A DNA stretch of 7,721 nt from the NCBI GenBank assembly GCA_012031335.1, contig JAAUTT010000187.1, positions 1-7,721 on the forward strand, read 5' to 3'. The notes below the pieces were generated by a model. The model made no database searches, was not told the origin of the DNA, and saw nothing but the letters and a program-made list of their open reading frames with translations. Every line of letters starts with the position of its first letter. Position 1 is the first letter of the stretch. Below, in pieces: positions 6,957-7,721 of this stretch. This stretch comes from Bacteroidales bacterium. GTDB taxonomy: Bacteria > Bacteroidota > Bacteroidia > Bacteroidales > JAAUTT01. The position numbers and the translations under genes are program-made.

Positions 6957-7721
6957 ATGAAAGGATTTTTAAATGGGTCGAAAATCATAATCAGTTTTTG
7001 TTCCGAAGTTTTTTATTTGCAGTAAGTGTTGGTATTATAGCCTTTTTATTTCCACGGGAAGGTCGGTTTCCTTATGAATTCCAAAAAAGTAAACCATGGA
7101 TACATCCCGATCTTTATGCACCTTTTGATTTTCCGGTGTTAAAAACTGTTGAAGAACTTCGAACTGAAAAAGATAGCTTGATTCAACAGTTCAGGCCCTA
7201 TTTTAATTACACCGAAGGGATAGACAGTGTTCAGCTGGAGCTTTTTAAACAAGCTTTTCTGCACCAATGGGAAAGCTATAAAAAAGATAGTGCCGAATTC
7301 AGAAATAAGAACAAACGACAGCTGGTTCAGTCTTATTTTCGCATGTAACGGAAAGGATCAGCAACATTTTCTGGAACTGGGCCTAAAAATGTTGTCGGAA
7401 GTATATCAACGTGGGATTGTAGAATTAAACGATCAGCTTGAGGAAAAGCTAAAATCGGGTAAATATCTTGTTGTTATTACAAATAATGTTGGGGAGGAAA
7501 GGGAATTCTCGCAGGTATTGACATTAAAAAGCGCTTATGAGTTTATTATGACCGAAATCGATAAACTTACTAAAACTGTTACTTCCGATCGCGATTTTTT
7601 ACTTACCGGGTTTTTTAAAGATCTGAATATAAATGATTTTCTTCAACCAAATCTTATTTATAATGAAGAAGTTTCCAATAATTCAAGAGATGAACTGATC
7701 AATCAAATTTCCTTAACAAAG
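6957..7721 (+). CDS. 7TM-HD (PgpH-type) phosphohydrolase, N-terminal part, frameshifted as given and cut by window end
   Basis: N-terminal extracytoplasmic part of a 7TMR-HDED/PgpH-type membrane protein; characterised relatives hydrolyse c-di-AMP with a C-terminal HD domain, which lies beyond this window. After repair, 256 residues are visible. It opens MKRIFKWVENHNQFLFRSF, has one membrane segment (about residues 15-33), then the family hallmark EFQKSKPW and LYAPFDFP, and a long helical, charged extracytoplasmic region. The ATG at 6957 needs one more A in AAA (6960-6962) to reach the main frame; otherwise only a TTG at 6998 is available, inside the membrane segment. That frame stops at 7346-7348. 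The protein continues in another frame from about 7350 (KDQQHFLELGLKMLSEVYQRG). Two more one-base losses, at TTTT 7336-7339 and AAA 7352-7354, restore SYFSHVTEKDQQHF. It is divergent from the peptidase gene. The family is clear, but the catalytic part is not seen. Confidence 0.82.

Noticed and set aside
1..7721. CRISPR array, tRNA or rRNA gene, insertion sequence, or integrase.
   Set aside because: I saw no regularly spaced repeats, cloverleaf-like segment, transposase or integrase motif, or flanking target-site repeats.

Overview
The window looks like chromosomal DNA of an AT-rich member of the Bacteroidota. The protein families are typical of that phylum: a 7TM-HD (PgpH-type) protein with the phylum's EFQKxKPW N-terminus, an NlpC/P60 protein with an N-terminal SH3-like domain, and stand-alone CysC, CysD and CysN. 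Ribosome-binding sites are weak, and one good match to the Bacteroidota -7 box TAnnTTTG lies before cysC. This assignment is an inference from gene content.

Layout. Positions 1-1102 (minus strand) hold a Wzy/O-antigen-ligase-like polymerase whose 3' end lies beyond the left edge. A 404-base gap with one inverted repeat separates it from a divergent Wzx-like flippase at 1507-2962 (plus). Next, on the plus strand, is a sulfate-activation operon, cysC (3092-3679), cysD (3679-4590) and cysN (4611-5888). A 173-base convergent gap follows, then an NlpC/P60 peptidase on the minus strand (6062-6850). A divergent 7TM-HD protein starts at 6957 and runs off the right edge.

How the genes fit together. 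CysD and CysN make APS from sulfate and ATP with GTP hydrolysis, and CysC phosphorylates APS to PAPS, the sulfate donor for sulfotransferases. No sulfate or PAPS reductase is visible. Their position beside a polymerase and a flippase suggests sulfation of an exported glycan, but no sulfotransferase or glycosyltransferase is in the window. The right end is unrelated: a peptidoglycan peptidase and a probable c-di-AMP phosphodiesterase.

The main oddity is reading-frame damage. Four of the seven genes are disrupted, and eight inferred sites all fit the loss of one base from a run of a single base. Restoring one base at each site gives full-length family-like proteins, including the usual GYF end of CysD and an ATG start for the 7TM-HD protein. 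This pattern fits consensus errors in a long-read assembly better than real pseudogenes. I found no convincing new biological system. The most biologically interesting details are a Cys in place of the usual phospho-acceptor Ser in CysC, and the sulfate-activation operon next to glycan export genes.
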